The notes beneath the pieces were generated by a model. The model saw only the letters and a list, made by a program, of their open reading frames with translations, was not told where the DNA came from and searched no databases. Made by a program: the position numbers and the translations under genes. Of a stretch of 64,000 bases of DNA, positions 19,306 through 27,829 are shown piece after piece (position 1 is the first letter of the stretch; each line of letters begins with the position of its first letter). Origin of the DNA: Pseudarthrobacter psychrotolerans (lineage in GTDB: Bacteria > Actinomycetota > Actinomycetes > Actinomycetales > Micrococcaceae); the NCBI RefSeq assembly GCF_009911795.1, contig NZ_CP047898.1, forward strand, positions 1,054,001 through 1,118,000, read 5' to 3'.

Positions 19306-19332
19306 CTAGCTAAGCAGAAGGATCGCACGCAT
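19306..19332 (-). CDS. Putative leucine leader peptide of leuS (MRAILLLS)
   Basis: An 8-codon open frame, ATG CGT GCG ATC CTT CTG CTT AGC TAG, encodes M-R-A-I-L-L-L-S with three consecutive Leu codons. A possible -10 box (TAAAGT) ends 6 bases before the ATG, with TTAAGT 16 bases further upstream, so the message may be leaderless. It precedes the leader terminator and leuS, which suggests ribosome-mediated attenuation by charged tRNA-Leu. The function is inferred from position and codon content. Confidence 0.65.
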   Translation of the reverse strand: MRAILLLS

Positions 19333-19432
19333 AGGACTACTTTAGCGCACCCGCCCCTTCACTTAAACGTAAGTCGCCACGAGCTGGGTGAAGTTGGGGT
19401 AAGGCCGCAAGAGAATCCGCGCCCGGCAGGAA

Positions 19433-19564
19433 GCGGGGAAGGCGGCCCCTCGCCCGGGTGTGGTGGGCACCCGTGGGGGGGCTCACAGCTGCGCGGGCCC
19501 CGACACGAGCTTGCGAGTGTTGGGAGCAGCTGGGGACGGGCGGGGCAGGGGCCGCCTTCCTCGC
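19433..19564. repeat. Large nested inverted repeat between leuS leader and glpK
   Basis: The arms at 19433-19456 and 19541-19564 share the core GAAGGCGGCCCCT and its complement (about 20 of 24 bases pair). They enclose smaller inverted repeats (CCCGACAC with GTGTTGGG; GGGTG with CACCC). A further AAGGCGGCCCC copy lies at 19571. No protein-like frame is convincing. It may be a structured intergenic element or a dispersed repeat. Confidence 0.55.
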
Positions 19565-19575
19565 GGAGGTAAGGC

Positions 19576-19593
19576 GGCCCCACTTTCGGGGCC
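19576..19593 (-). terminator. Probable terminator after glpK
   Basis: A GGCCCC-ACTTTC-GGGGCC hairpin lies 6 bases after the glpK stop on the minus strand. It has no T tract, so it may work together with the larger inverted repeat beyond it. Confidence 0.5.
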
Positions 19594-19599
19594 TCCGGC

Positions 19600-21114
19600 C
19601 TACTTCACGTCCTCGTCGACCCAATCCATGGACTTCGTGACCGCCTTCTTCCAGAGGCGCATCTGCCGGTCCTGCTCGGCCTTGTCCAACTTCGGTTCCC
19701 ACCGCTTGTCTTCGGCCCAGTTGGCCGAGCACTCGCCCAGGTCCTTCCAGAAGCCGACGGCGAGTCCGGCAGCGTAGGCGGCGCCCAGTGCGGTGGTCTC
19801 CACTACCTTCGGCCGGATCACCGGGACGCCCAGGATGTCCGCCTGGAACTGCATCAGCGCATCGTTGGCCACCATGCCGCCGTCGACCTTCAGCTCAGTG
19901 AGCGGAACGCCGGAGTCAGCGTTGACTGCGTCCAGTACCTCGCGGGTCTGGAAGGCCGTGGCCTCCAGCGCTGCCCGGGCGATGTGGTTCTTGTTGACGA
20001 ACCGGGTCAGGCCCACGATGGCGCCGCGGGCATCCGAACGCCAGTACGGGGCGAAAAGCCCCGAGAAGGCAGGAACGATGTAGACGCCGCCGTTGTCCTC
20101 AACGGCGGCCGCCAGCGTTTCCACTTCCGGCGCGCTGCTGATCATGCCGAGGTTGTCCCGGAGCCACTGAATCAGGGAACCGGTGACCGCGATGGAGCCT
20201 TCCAGCGCATAGTGCGTGGGGGCATCTCCGAGCTTGTACCCGACCGTGGTGAGCAGTCCGTTCTTCGAGTGAACGATCTCCTCGCCGGTGTTGAAGATCA
20301 GGAAGCAGCCGGTGCCGTACGTGTTCTTGGCTTCACCGGCCTCGAACGCCGCCTGGCCGAACGTCGCGGCCTGCTGGTCACCGAGGATGCCGGCAACGGG
20401 AACTTCGCGCAGCAACTGGGAGGTGTGCACGCTGCCGTAGACCTCCGAGGAGGACTTAATGGCCGGCATCATGCTCAGCGGTACTCCGAAGATGCCCAGG
20501 ATCTCCTCATCCCAGCTCAGCGTTTCGAGGTCCATGAACAGGGTGCGGGAGGCGTTGGTGACGTCCGTGGCGTGCACGCCGCCGTCAACACCGCCGGTCA
20601 GGTTCCAGAGGACCCAGGAATCGGTGTTTCCGAAGACCAGGTCACCGGCGTCCGCCTTGGCCCGGGCGCCGTCGACGTTGTCCAGGATCCACTTGATCTT
20701 TGTCCCGGAGAAATACGTGGCCAGGGGCAGACCCACCTTCTGCTTGAACCGCTCCGGCCCGCCGTCCTTCGCCAGCTCATCAACGATGTCCTGGGTCCTG
20801 GTGTCCTGCCAGACAATCGCGTTATAGACGGCGTCGCCCGTGGTTTTGTCCCAGACGACGGCGGTCTCGCGCTGATTGGTAATCCCGACGGCGGCGATAT
20901 CGTGCCGGGTCAGGTTCGCCTTGGAGAGCGCGGAAGCGATCACCTCGCGGGTGTTGTTCCAGATCTCGGCAGGGTTGTGCTCTACCCAGCCCGCCTGCGG
21001 GAAGATCTGCTCGTGCTCCATCTGGCCCGAGGACACGATAGTGCCGCTGTGGTCAAAGATGATGGCGCGGGAGCTGGTGGTGCCCTGGTCGATGGCGATT
21101 ACGTATTGGTTCAT
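19600..21114 (-). CDS. glpK: Glycerol kinase
   Basis: An FGGY-family kinase of 504 residues that phosphorylates glycerol to sn-glycerol 3-phosphate with ATP. The N-terminus [18 protein letters not shown] carries the phosphate-1 motif, followed by [27 protein letters not shown] and the C-terminal [20 protein letters not shown] start at the ATG at 21114 (MNQYVIAID), since the upstream extension to 21255 is not conserved. It lies 47 bases after glpF in a glpD-glpF-glpK operon. Confidence 0.95.
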   Translation of the reverse strand: MNQYVIAIDQGTTSSRAIIFDHSGTIVSSGQMEHEQIFPQAGWVEHNPAEIWNNTREVIASALSKANLTRHDIAAVGITNQRETAVVWDKTTGDAVYNAIVWQDTRTQDIVDELAKDGGPERFKQKVGLPLATYFSGTKIKWILDNVDGARAKADAGDLVFGNTDSWVLWNLTGGVDGGVHATDVTNASRTLFMDLETLSWDEEILGIFGVPLSMMPAIKSSSEVYGSVHTSQLLREVPVAGILGDQQAATFGQAAFEAGEAKNTYGTGCFLIFNTGEEIVHSKNGLLTTVGYKLGDAPTHYALEGSIAVTGSLIQWLRDNLGMISSAPEVETLAAAVEDNGGVYIVPAFSGLFAPYWRSDARGAIVGLTRFVNKNHIARAALEATAFQTREVLDAVNADSGVPLTELKVDGGMVANDALMQFQADILGVPVIRPKVVETTALGAAYAAGLAVGFWKDLGECSANWAEDKRWEPKLDKAEQDRQMRLWKKAVTKSMDWVDEDVK

Positions 21115-21161
21115 GGTGACGTCCTTGTCTGTATTTTTTGTGTGTGTTTTTGAAGCAGTTA

Positions 21162-21913
21162 CTAGCCGGCGAGGGCAGGCATGATCATGGGAACCCAGAG
21201 CGCGACCAGACCGGCCAGCGTCCCGCCAATCAGCGGCCCCACCACGGGGATCCACGAGTAGGCCCAGTCACTTGAGCCCTTGCCCTTGATGGGCAGGAGT
21301 GCGTGTGCGATGCGCGGCCCGAGGTCACGGGCGGGATTGATGGCATAGCCCGTCGGTCCGCCCAGTGATGCACCGATGCCCACCACGAGCAGGGCGACCG
21401 CCAGCGGCCCCAGGCCCGAGGGCGTCCCGCCAAGCGTCAGGATGACGAATACCAGGACGAACGTGCCGATGATCTCCGTGACGAGGTTCCACGGTACGGA
21501 TCGGATGGCCGGCCCGGTGGAGAACGTCGCGAGCTTGTTGGCTGCCACGGGCTCGGCATCGAAATGCTGCTTGTACGCGGCCCAACAAACGACCGCGCCC
21601 AGGAAGGCGCCAAGCAGTTCACCACCGAAGTAGGTGAACGTGGACGCGACATCTACCGGGACGCCTTTGGCATACTCCTTGCCGCCCTTGACCAGTAGGC
21701 CCAGCGTGACGGCGGGATTGAGGTGGGCGCCGGATTTGGCGGCAACGAAGACACCGCAGAAGACGGCGATGCCCCACCCCAGGTCACCATCAGGAACCCG
21801 CCGCTGTTGCCTTTTGTGCCCTTCAGGGCAACGTTGGCCACGACACCGCAACCCAGCAGGGTGAGCATCGCCGTTCCGAAGACTTCGGAAAGAAAAACAA
21901 TTCCAAGAGACAT
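21162..21913 (-). CDS. glpF: Glycerol uptake facilitator (MIP/aquaporin family; frame broken once)
   Basis: A six-helix channel of about 250 residues when rebuilt, carrying both NPA boxes (HLNPAVT and GYAINPARD). The N-terminal frame ([28 protein letters not shown]...) runs to FLMVTWG, and the other frame continues [16 protein letters not shown]. One base is missing in the C run at 21777-21780 (plus strand), probably a sequencing error. Two adjacent ATGs occur; the one at 21913 has better spacing from GAGGAG. It is encoded between glpD and glpK and lets glycerol enter by diffusion. Confidence 0.88.
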
Positions 21914-21940
21914 CATTGACTCCTCTATTTTCTATTTTGC

Positions 21941-21963
21941 GGTCCTTCGCGGGTTGAAGGACC
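21941..21963. promoter_or_regulatory. Hairpin between glpD and glpF
   Basis: GGTCCTTC-GCGGGTT-GAAGGACC is a perfect 8-bp inverted repeat in the 94-base gap between glpD and glpF. On the minus strand it is followed by GCAAAATAGAAAATAG rather than T residues, so it is less likely a terminator than an mRNA-stability or protein-binding site. Confidence 0.55.
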
Positions 21964-22007
21964 GTTGAACCGGAGCGCTTTGACGCCCCGGCTGCAGCCT
22001 GGCCTGC

Positions 22008-23818
22008 CTAGGCCACCAGGCTGTGGATCTGCACGCCGTGGAGGCGCTCCAGCACCTCCCGGGCACGTTGGATCTCGTCAGCCCTGGCCGCCGCGTCCCA
22101 GCCGAACGGACCGGAAAGGACATCGGCTACCTCGACGAGGAGTTCACCGGTCACCAGCCCCGGAAGGCCAGCGACGTACGCCGGACCAGGACATCGATGA
22201 GGTGCCCGATCTGCTCATTCCGGGCCATGAACTCCAACTCCCGGACACTGAGTTCACGGGTGGAACGGAGCAGCCTGTCCGGGCCGGCATCAAGGTAGCG
22301 GATCACGTCGTCTGCCCTCGTGCCGTAACGCGTCAGCAGGACGGCGGAGCGGTCAGCATCCCGCCCGGCACCCATGTGCGCCTTGATCCAGTTCTGGATG
22401 CCGGCCTCATCCTCGGGGAAGCCGGCACCGCCTCCGATGGCCAGCTTCGCCGTCGAGACCTTCCGTTCCATTCCCAGCTCGGCAAGCACATCATTTGCCA
22501 TGTGCTCGGCCAACGCCCGGAATGTGGTCCACTTGCCGCCCACCAGGCTGAGTACGACGGCGGTTCCGGCGCCGGGCGCCCCGGCATCCGGGGTGCGCCG
22601 TTCGATGCTGTAGTCGCGCGAGACAAACCCGGGCTGGGTGGCGTCGTGGCGTGGCAGCGGGCGGACGCCGGAGAACGTGTAGACGATCTGGTCACGCTGC
22701 ACGCTGATGTCCGGGAAGACGTGGCCGATCAGGTTGAAGAAGTACTCGATCTCCTCATCCGTGCACACCGCGTCCTTCGTCATGTCCGCGTTGATATCAG
22801 TGGTTCCCACCAGGACCCGGTCGCCCATGGGGTAGATGAGGACGATCCGGCCGTCCGTGTGTTCAAAGAAGATCTCCCTGCCTTTGCAGGCCTCGAGCAG
22901 GACCGGGTGGTCCAGCACGATGTGCGATCCCTTTGTGCCGCCCATAAAGGCCGACGCCGCCCCCATGGCTTCGTTGGTTAGGTCCACCCAGGCGCCGGTG
23001 GTGTTGACGATGACGTCCGCGGTGAAATCGAACAGCTCGCCTGTCAGTTCGTCGCGGAGCTGGACCGTGGTGCCGGACTGTGTGACAGCCCCGCCGAGAG
23101 AATGAAGTGCGAGGTAGTTGCTCGCCCGGGCTGTTGAGCTTTCCGGTCCGCCGTTGCCCTTTCCTGCCTTTTCGCCGTCCTGGAGCACATCGAGCGTGAG
23201 CCGCTCGGGGTTATGCACAGAGGCGTCGAAGTATGTGGCAGCGTATTTGATGCCGGGGTGCAGCTGCGGCAGCTCGGCGAGGGCCCGCTTCCGTCCGCGG
23301 AACTGGTGGCGCGGCACGGCACCGCCGTCGCGGGAAAACGAGTCATACATGCTCAGACCCAGTTTGATCAGGAACGCACCACGCTCCTTGGGCTTGCCCT
23401 GCTGTTTGTGCGTGAGGAACCGCAAGGGTGCGGACAGGACGCCGGAAAAGGTGCTGAAGATGGGGATGGTGGTCTGGAGGGGCTTCACATAGTGCGGTGC
23501 GATCCGCAGGAGGCGGTTGCGTTCCACCACGGATTCCCGGACGAGACGGAATTCCCCGTTTTCCAGGTAACGGATGCCGCCGTGAATCATGTGTGAGGAC
23601 GCACCGCTGGCACCCTGGCAGTAGTCGCCACGCTCCACCAGGGCCACGTCCACTCCCTGCAGGGCGAGGTCCCGGAAAGTTCCCACACCGTTGATGCCAC
23701 CGCCGATGATCAATACCTTGGCGTGCGGACGTTTCCGCAGACCCTGCACAGATGCACGCGGCACCGGGCTGTGGGCGGGCGTGGTTCCGCTGTGGCTGAA
23801 TGAATCTTTGATTCCCAA
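22008..23818 (-). CDS. glpD: Glycerol-3-phosphate dehydrogenase (FAD-dependent; frame broken once)
   Basis: An FAD enzyme of about 603 residues that oxidises glycerol 3-phosphate to dihydroxyacetone phosphate and passes electrons to quinone. The dinucleotide motif (VLIIGGGINGVGTFRDLALQG) and the GASGASSHMIHGGIRYLENGEF segment are intact. The first frame ends TSLAFRGW; one base restored in the C run at 22158-22161 continues it as LVTGELLVEVADVLSGPFGWDAA... to HSLVA, with a TAG at 22008. It starts at a TTG at 23818 with GGGAG upstream. It is first in the glp operon and divergent from a SorC-type regulator. Confidence 0.9.
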
Positions 23819-23885
23819 AACTGCTCCCTGGGTTTATTGGCGTGCCGGCATCCGCCGGACGCACCGTCGTTCTTCAACTATTGTT

Positions 23886-23938
23886 TGGAGTAATGGAAAA
23901 TGGAGTCAAGCACTATGCACAAACGTGCAGAATGGAGT
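23886..23938. promoter_or_regulatory. Candidate operator region between glpD and the SorC-type regulator
   Basis: Three direct TGGAGT repeats (23886, 23901, 23933) and a TGCAC-AAAC-GTGCA palindrome (23916-23929) cluster just upstream of the regulator's ATG, in the 124-base gap with glpD. This is a plausible site for autoregulation and for glp control. It rests on the repeats alone. Confidence 0.45.
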
Positions 23939-23942
23939 CCGA

Positions 23943-24917
23943 ATGACGCCTTCCCGGCACTCAGATGCGCTCAGGGCTGCACAGATGTATTACCTCCAGG
24001 ACCTGACCATGGACGCGATCGCCCGGGAACTGCGGACGTCCCGGTCCACCGTTTCCAGGCTCCTTTCGGCCGCCAGGGACACAGGTTTGGTACAGATCCA
24101 GATCCGCAACCCGCTGGATACCGGCCCCGAACTCGAAAGCATGATCCGGCGCGAGTACAGCGTTGACGTGCACGTGGTTCCGGTGGTGGAGTCCCTGAAC
24201 GAGGCGGAAACCCTGGACCGGGTGGCAATCCAGGCGGCTCGGACCATCGGCCCCCTGGTGGATTCCAACGCGATCATCGGCGTCGCGTGGGGATCAACGC
24301 TCAGCGCCGTCAGCAGGCACCTCACCCGCAAGATCACGCACGATACCGTGGTGGTCCAGCTGAACGGTGCCGGCAACATGCACACCACCGGCATCACGTA
24401 CGCGAGTGACATCATGCGCCGCTTCGGAAGTGCCTACGGCGCCCGCGTGGAGCAGTTCCCTGTTCCCGCATTCTTTGACCATGCGGCCACCAAAACCGCC
24501 ATGTGGAATGAGCGCAGCGTGCAGCGCATCCTGGACCTGCAGGCCCGGATGAGCATCGCCATCTTTGGCGTTGGATCCGTGCACGCCGACTACCCGAGCC
24601 ACGTCTACGCGGGTGGCTACCTCGACGAAAGCGACCTCAAGGTGCTTGCCCATTCTGATGTTGTGGGTGACGTCGCCACGGTCTTTTTCCGGCGTGACGG
24701 ATCCTCTGACGGGATCGTCCTGAACGAACGCTCCACAGGTCCGGCGCTCTCCCAGCTGCGCCAGGTCCGGCGTCGGATCTGCGTGGTCTCCGGGGCATCG
24801 AAGATCAACGGGCTCCGGGGCGCACTGTCCGCCGGCCTCGCCACCGACCTGATCGTGGATGAAGCCACCGCGCGCCGACTTGTGGGCTTTGGCGGTGTGG
24901 CCTGGCCCAATGGGTAA
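23943..24917 (+). CDS. Sugar-binding transcriptional regulator (SorC/DeoR family)
   Basis: A 324-residue regulator. The N-terminal helix-turn-helix (AAQMYYLQDLTMDAIARELRTSRSTVSRLLSAARDTGLV, about residues 11-50) is followed by a SorC-type effector domain (VGVAWGSTLSAVSRHL, NGAGNMHTTGITYASDIMRRF, GIVLNERSTGPALSQL). Such domains bind phosphorylated sugars. Divergent placement beside glpD suggests that it controls glycerol use, perhaps sensing glycerol 3-phosphate or dihydroxyacetone phosphate. The ATG at 23943 fits the family N-terminus and has GGAG upstream. Confidence 0.87.
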   Translation: MTPSRHSDALRAAQMYYLQDLTMDAIARELRTSRSTVSRLLSAARDTGLVQIQIRNPLDTGPELESMIRREYSVDVHVVPVVESLNEAETLDRVAIQAARTIGPLVDSNAIIGVAWGSTLSAVSRHLTRKITHDTVVVQLNGAGNMHTTGITYASDIMRRFGSAYGARVEQFPVPAFFDHAATKTAMWNERSVQRILDLQARMSIAIFGVGSVHADYPSHVYAGGYLDESDLKVLAHSDVVGDVATVFFRRDGSSDGIVLNERSTGPALSQLRQVRRRICVVSGASKINGLRGALSAGLATDLIVDEATARRLVGFGGVAWPNG

Positions 24918-24927
24918 AGTCAATGCT

Positions 24928-25797
24928 ATGAAAACCTCACCCCGGCTCAGCCTCAACAACGGTGTGCTGATCGACCAGTTGGGATTCGGGCTGTACAAAG
25001 TTCCGGCAGCGGAAGCCTCCGGCCTGGTGGCCACGGCCCTGGGCACCGGTTACCGCCACTTTGATACGGCAGCCATGTACGGCAACGAAACCGGCGTGGC
25101 GCGCGGACTCGGCCCCGCCATGGATTCCGAAGGCAGAAGCGGCGGCTCCGGGGACTCCTCGCCTGGCCTGCGGCGCGAGGACGTATTTGTCACCACGAAG
25201 GTGTGGAACGATGACCAGGGGTACGACGCAACCCTGCGCGCCTTCGATACCTCGATGGTCAACCTCGGCCTGGACTACGTGGACATGTACCTGATCCACT
25301 GGCCGTGCGCCAAGCGGGATCTGTTCACCGACACGTACCGCGCCCTCGAAACGCTGTACCGCGAAGGGAAGGTCCGGGCCATCGGTGTCTGCAACTTCCA
25401 GCCGGCGCACCTGGACCGCCTGCTCGAGAGTGCCGAGGTGGTGCCCGCCGTGAACCAGATTGAGCTGCACCCGTGGCTTCAGCAGGCGGAGCTCAGGGAG
25501 AAGCACCACACCCTGGGCATCCGGACCGAAGCCTGGAGCCCCCTGGGGCGCGGACACGTGCTGTCGGATCCCGTGGTCCTCGCCCTGGCGGCCGAACACG
25601 GCCGGACAGCGGCCCAGATCATTCTTCGCTGGCATATCCAGCTGGGGAACATCGCCATCCCGAAGGCAAGCTCCGAGTCCCGGATCAGGGAAAACCTGGA
25701 CGTCTTCGGCTTTGAACTTTCAGACCGCGACATGGCAGCCTTGGCTGAGCTTGACCGCGGTCAGCGCACCGGTTCCCACCCCGACAACGTCAACTAG
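24928..25797 (+). CDS. Aldo/keto reductase
   Basis: A NADPH-dependent (alpha/beta)8-barrel oxidoreductase, 289 residues. The catalytic tetrad is visible: Asp and Tyr in YRHFDTAAMYGNE (about residues 45-57), Lys in VFVTTKVW and His in YLIHWP. The C-terminal cofactor region IAIPKASSESRIRENLDVFGFEL is normal. The family reduces aldehydes, ketones and 2,5-diketogluconate-like substrates; the specific substrate cannot be told. It begins 10 bases after the SorC-type regulator and 11 bases before the hydrolase gene, so the three may be co-transcribed. Confidence 0.9.
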   Translation: MKTSPRLSLNNGVLIDQLGFGLYKVPAAEASGLVATALGTGYRHFDTAAMYGNETGVARGLGPAMDSEGRSGGSGDSSPGLRREDVFVTTKVWNDDQGYDATLRAFDTSMVNLGLDYVDMYLIHWPCAKRDLFTDTYRALETLYREGKVRAIGVCNFQPAHLDRLLESAEVVPAVNQIELHPWLQQAELREKHHTLGIRTEAWSPLGRGHVLSDPVVLALAAEHGRTAAQIILRWHIQLGNIAIPKASSESRIRENLDVFGFELSDRDMAALAELDRGQRTGSHPDNVN

Positions 25798-25808
25798 GAC
25801 CGAGAGTC

Positions 25809-26737
25809 ATGAAAACTGCCGATCAACAGCCATCCCCTGCGCCCTCGTTTTTCAGCGCCGGGCTGGCGGCCCGCACCCGGGCCGCCGACATCGTGATCAA
25901 CGGCAGCGCCGTGGCGTACTGGACCTACGAACCCGTCGAGACGACACCTGATACCCGCACCATCCTGGTCATCCACGGCTTCCGCGGTGATCACCACGGC
26001 CTGCTCCGGGTGGCAGACCAGTTGCCGGAAATGCGCATCATCATGCCGGACCTGCCAGGATTCGGCAGCTCCGCCGCGTTCGCCTCCGGGAAACATTCAG
26101 TGGAACAGTACGGCACATTTGTCGCCGCGTTTATGGCGGCGCTGGGCCTTGGTCCGGACACTGTGCTGCTGGGGCACTCCTTCGGCTCGATCGTCGCCTC
26201 GCATTTTGTCGCGACCAACCCGGGCACCGTCACACCGCTGATCTTGATCAATCCCATCGCCGCGCCCGCGCTGGAAGGCCCCAAGGGGATCATGACCAAG
26301 CTGGCCGTTCTCTACTACCGGCTGGCGGCCCGGCTCCCCGCCCGCTGGGACTGGCACTGCTGCGCAGTCCGCTGATTGTCAGGGTCATGAGCGAGGCCAT
26401 GGCCAAGACGTCCAACAAAGAGCTGCGCCGTTTCATCCACGGCCAGCACCATGACTACTTCAGTGCGTTCGCGAACCGGGAGAGTCTCCTCGAATCGTTC
26501 ACGGCGTCGGTCAGCGGCCATGTGGCAGAGGTTGCCGGGAAGCTGGACCTGCCCGTGCTGCTGGTTGCCGGCGAAAAAGACGAGATTGCCACCCTGCCCG
26601 ACCAGCACCGCCTCGCCGCGCTCCTCCCCGACGGAGTCCTCAAAGTCATTCCCGGCGTCGGCCACCTGATCCACTACGAAACGCCCGGCCCCGCCGCCGG
26701 CTTCATCCGCACCTTCCTTAAGGACCACCCCGCGTGA
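25809..26737 (+). CDS. Alpha/beta hydrolase (frame broken once)
   Basis: An alpha/beta-fold hydrolase of about 309 residues when rebuilt. The oxyanion segment (LVIHGFRGDHHGLLRVADQL), the nucleophile elbow GHSFGS (Ser near residue 120), a late Asp (LLVAGEKDEIATLP) and the His in IPGVGHLIHYE form the expected triad. The first frame ends in a stray RWDWHCCAVR; restoring one C near 26343-26346 gives RLGLALLRSPLIVRVM and continues in the second frame. The substrate is unknown. Its stop overlaps the glycosyltransferase start by 3 bases. Confidence 0.8.
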
Positions 26738-27810
26738 AGATTGTCATCGATGCACGATTCACCCGGACCGACCACCACGACGGCATCAGCCGTTACGGGG
26801 CCAGCCTCATCGCCGCCACCGCGAAAGTGGCCGACGTTTCCATGCTCATCAGCGACACGCGCCAACTGGCGCTGCTGCCGGATGTTCCGTACACGTTGAT
26901 CAACAGTCCGCTGTCCCCGTTGGAGCTGTTCGTGGCCCGCAGGGTCAACCCGCTGGGGGCCGACGTTGTGGTGTGCCCCATGCAGACCATGGGCAGCTGG
27001 GGGCGCAAGTACGGCCTGGTCCTGACCCTGCACGACCTGATTTACTACGAGCACCCCGCTCCCCCGGGATTCCTGCCGGCCCCCGTCCGCGTGCTGTGGC
27101 GCCTCTACCACAAGGCGTTCTGGCCGCAGCGCGTCCTCCTCAACAGGGCGGACACCGTGGCCACGATCAGCCGGACGACGGAAGCGCTGATGGCCAAGTA
27201 CCGGCTCACCCAGCGGCCGGTGCGGATCATCAGCAACGCACCGCAGCCCGCGCAGGAACCGCGCGATCCTGCCGCCGGGGCGGACCATACGCTGGTGTAC
27301 ATGGGCTCGTTTATGCCCTACAAAAACGTTGAAACGATGGTGGCCGGCATGTCCGAGCTGCCTGATTTCACGCTGCACCTGCTGAGCAGGATCACCGCGG
27401 AACGCCGGGCCGAGCTGGAGATCATGGTGCCGCCGGGTGCCAAAGTGGTCTTCCACAACGGTGTCACTGATGACGAATATGCCGTCCTGCTCAAGCGCGC
27501 CACTGCACTGGTGAGCCTCTCCCGCGCCGAAGGATACGGTCTCCCGCTGGTGGAGGCCATGGCCCTCGGCACGCCGGTTATTGCCAGCGACATCCCGATC
27601 TTCCGCGAGGTGGGCGGCGACGCGGCAACCTACGTTGATCCCGCCTCCCCGGAAGAGTTCGCCGCGGCTGTGCAGAAACTGCGCGACGACGCCCACTGGC
27701 AGCAGGTGTCCCGCCGTTCCGTGGCGCGTGCCCGGGAATTCAGCTGGGACGAATCCGCCCAGCAATTGGTGGACGTGGCCCACGACATCATGGCGCGGCG
27801 CGGCGCGTAG
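26734..27810 (+). CDS. Glycosyltransferase family 4 protein
   Basis: A GT-B retaining glycosyltransferase of 358 residues. The N-terminal Rossmann half (KIVIDARFTRTDHHDGISRYGASL) and the C-terminal GT4 donor-binding motif (SLSRAEGYGLPLVEAMALGTPVIASD, with the E-x7-E pair) are clear. It probably transfers a sugar from a nucleotide donor to a lipid, glycan or small molecule at the inner membrane face. The acceptor is unknown, with no polysaccharide cluster nearby. Start is GTG at 26734, overlapping the hydrolase stop. It converges on priA. Confidence 0.88.
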   Translation: MKIVIDARFTRTDHHDGISRYGASLIAATAKVADVSMLISDTRQLALLPDVPYTLINSPLSPLELFVARRVNPLGADVVVCPMQTMGSWGRKYGLVLTLHDLIYYEHPAPPGFLPAPVRVLWRLYHKAFWPQRVLLNRADTVATISRTTEALMAKYRLTQRPVRIISNAPQPAQEPRDPAAGADHTLVYMGSFMPYKNVETMVAGMSELPDFTLHLLSRITAERRAELEIMVPPGAKVVFHNGVTDDEYAVLLKRATALVSLSRAEGYGLPLVEAMALGTPVIASDIPIFREVGGDAATYVDPASPEEFAAAVQKLRDDAHWQQVSRRSVARAREFSWDESAQQLVDVAHDIMARRGA

Positions 27811-27829
27811 CTAACGCCGCGAGAGTCCG

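Noticed and set aside
19151-19328. N-terminal extension of leuS by about 59 residues
   Set aside because: The extension overlaps the terminator hairpin and the leader peptide and is not LeuS-like; the GTG at 19151 has a good ribosome site.
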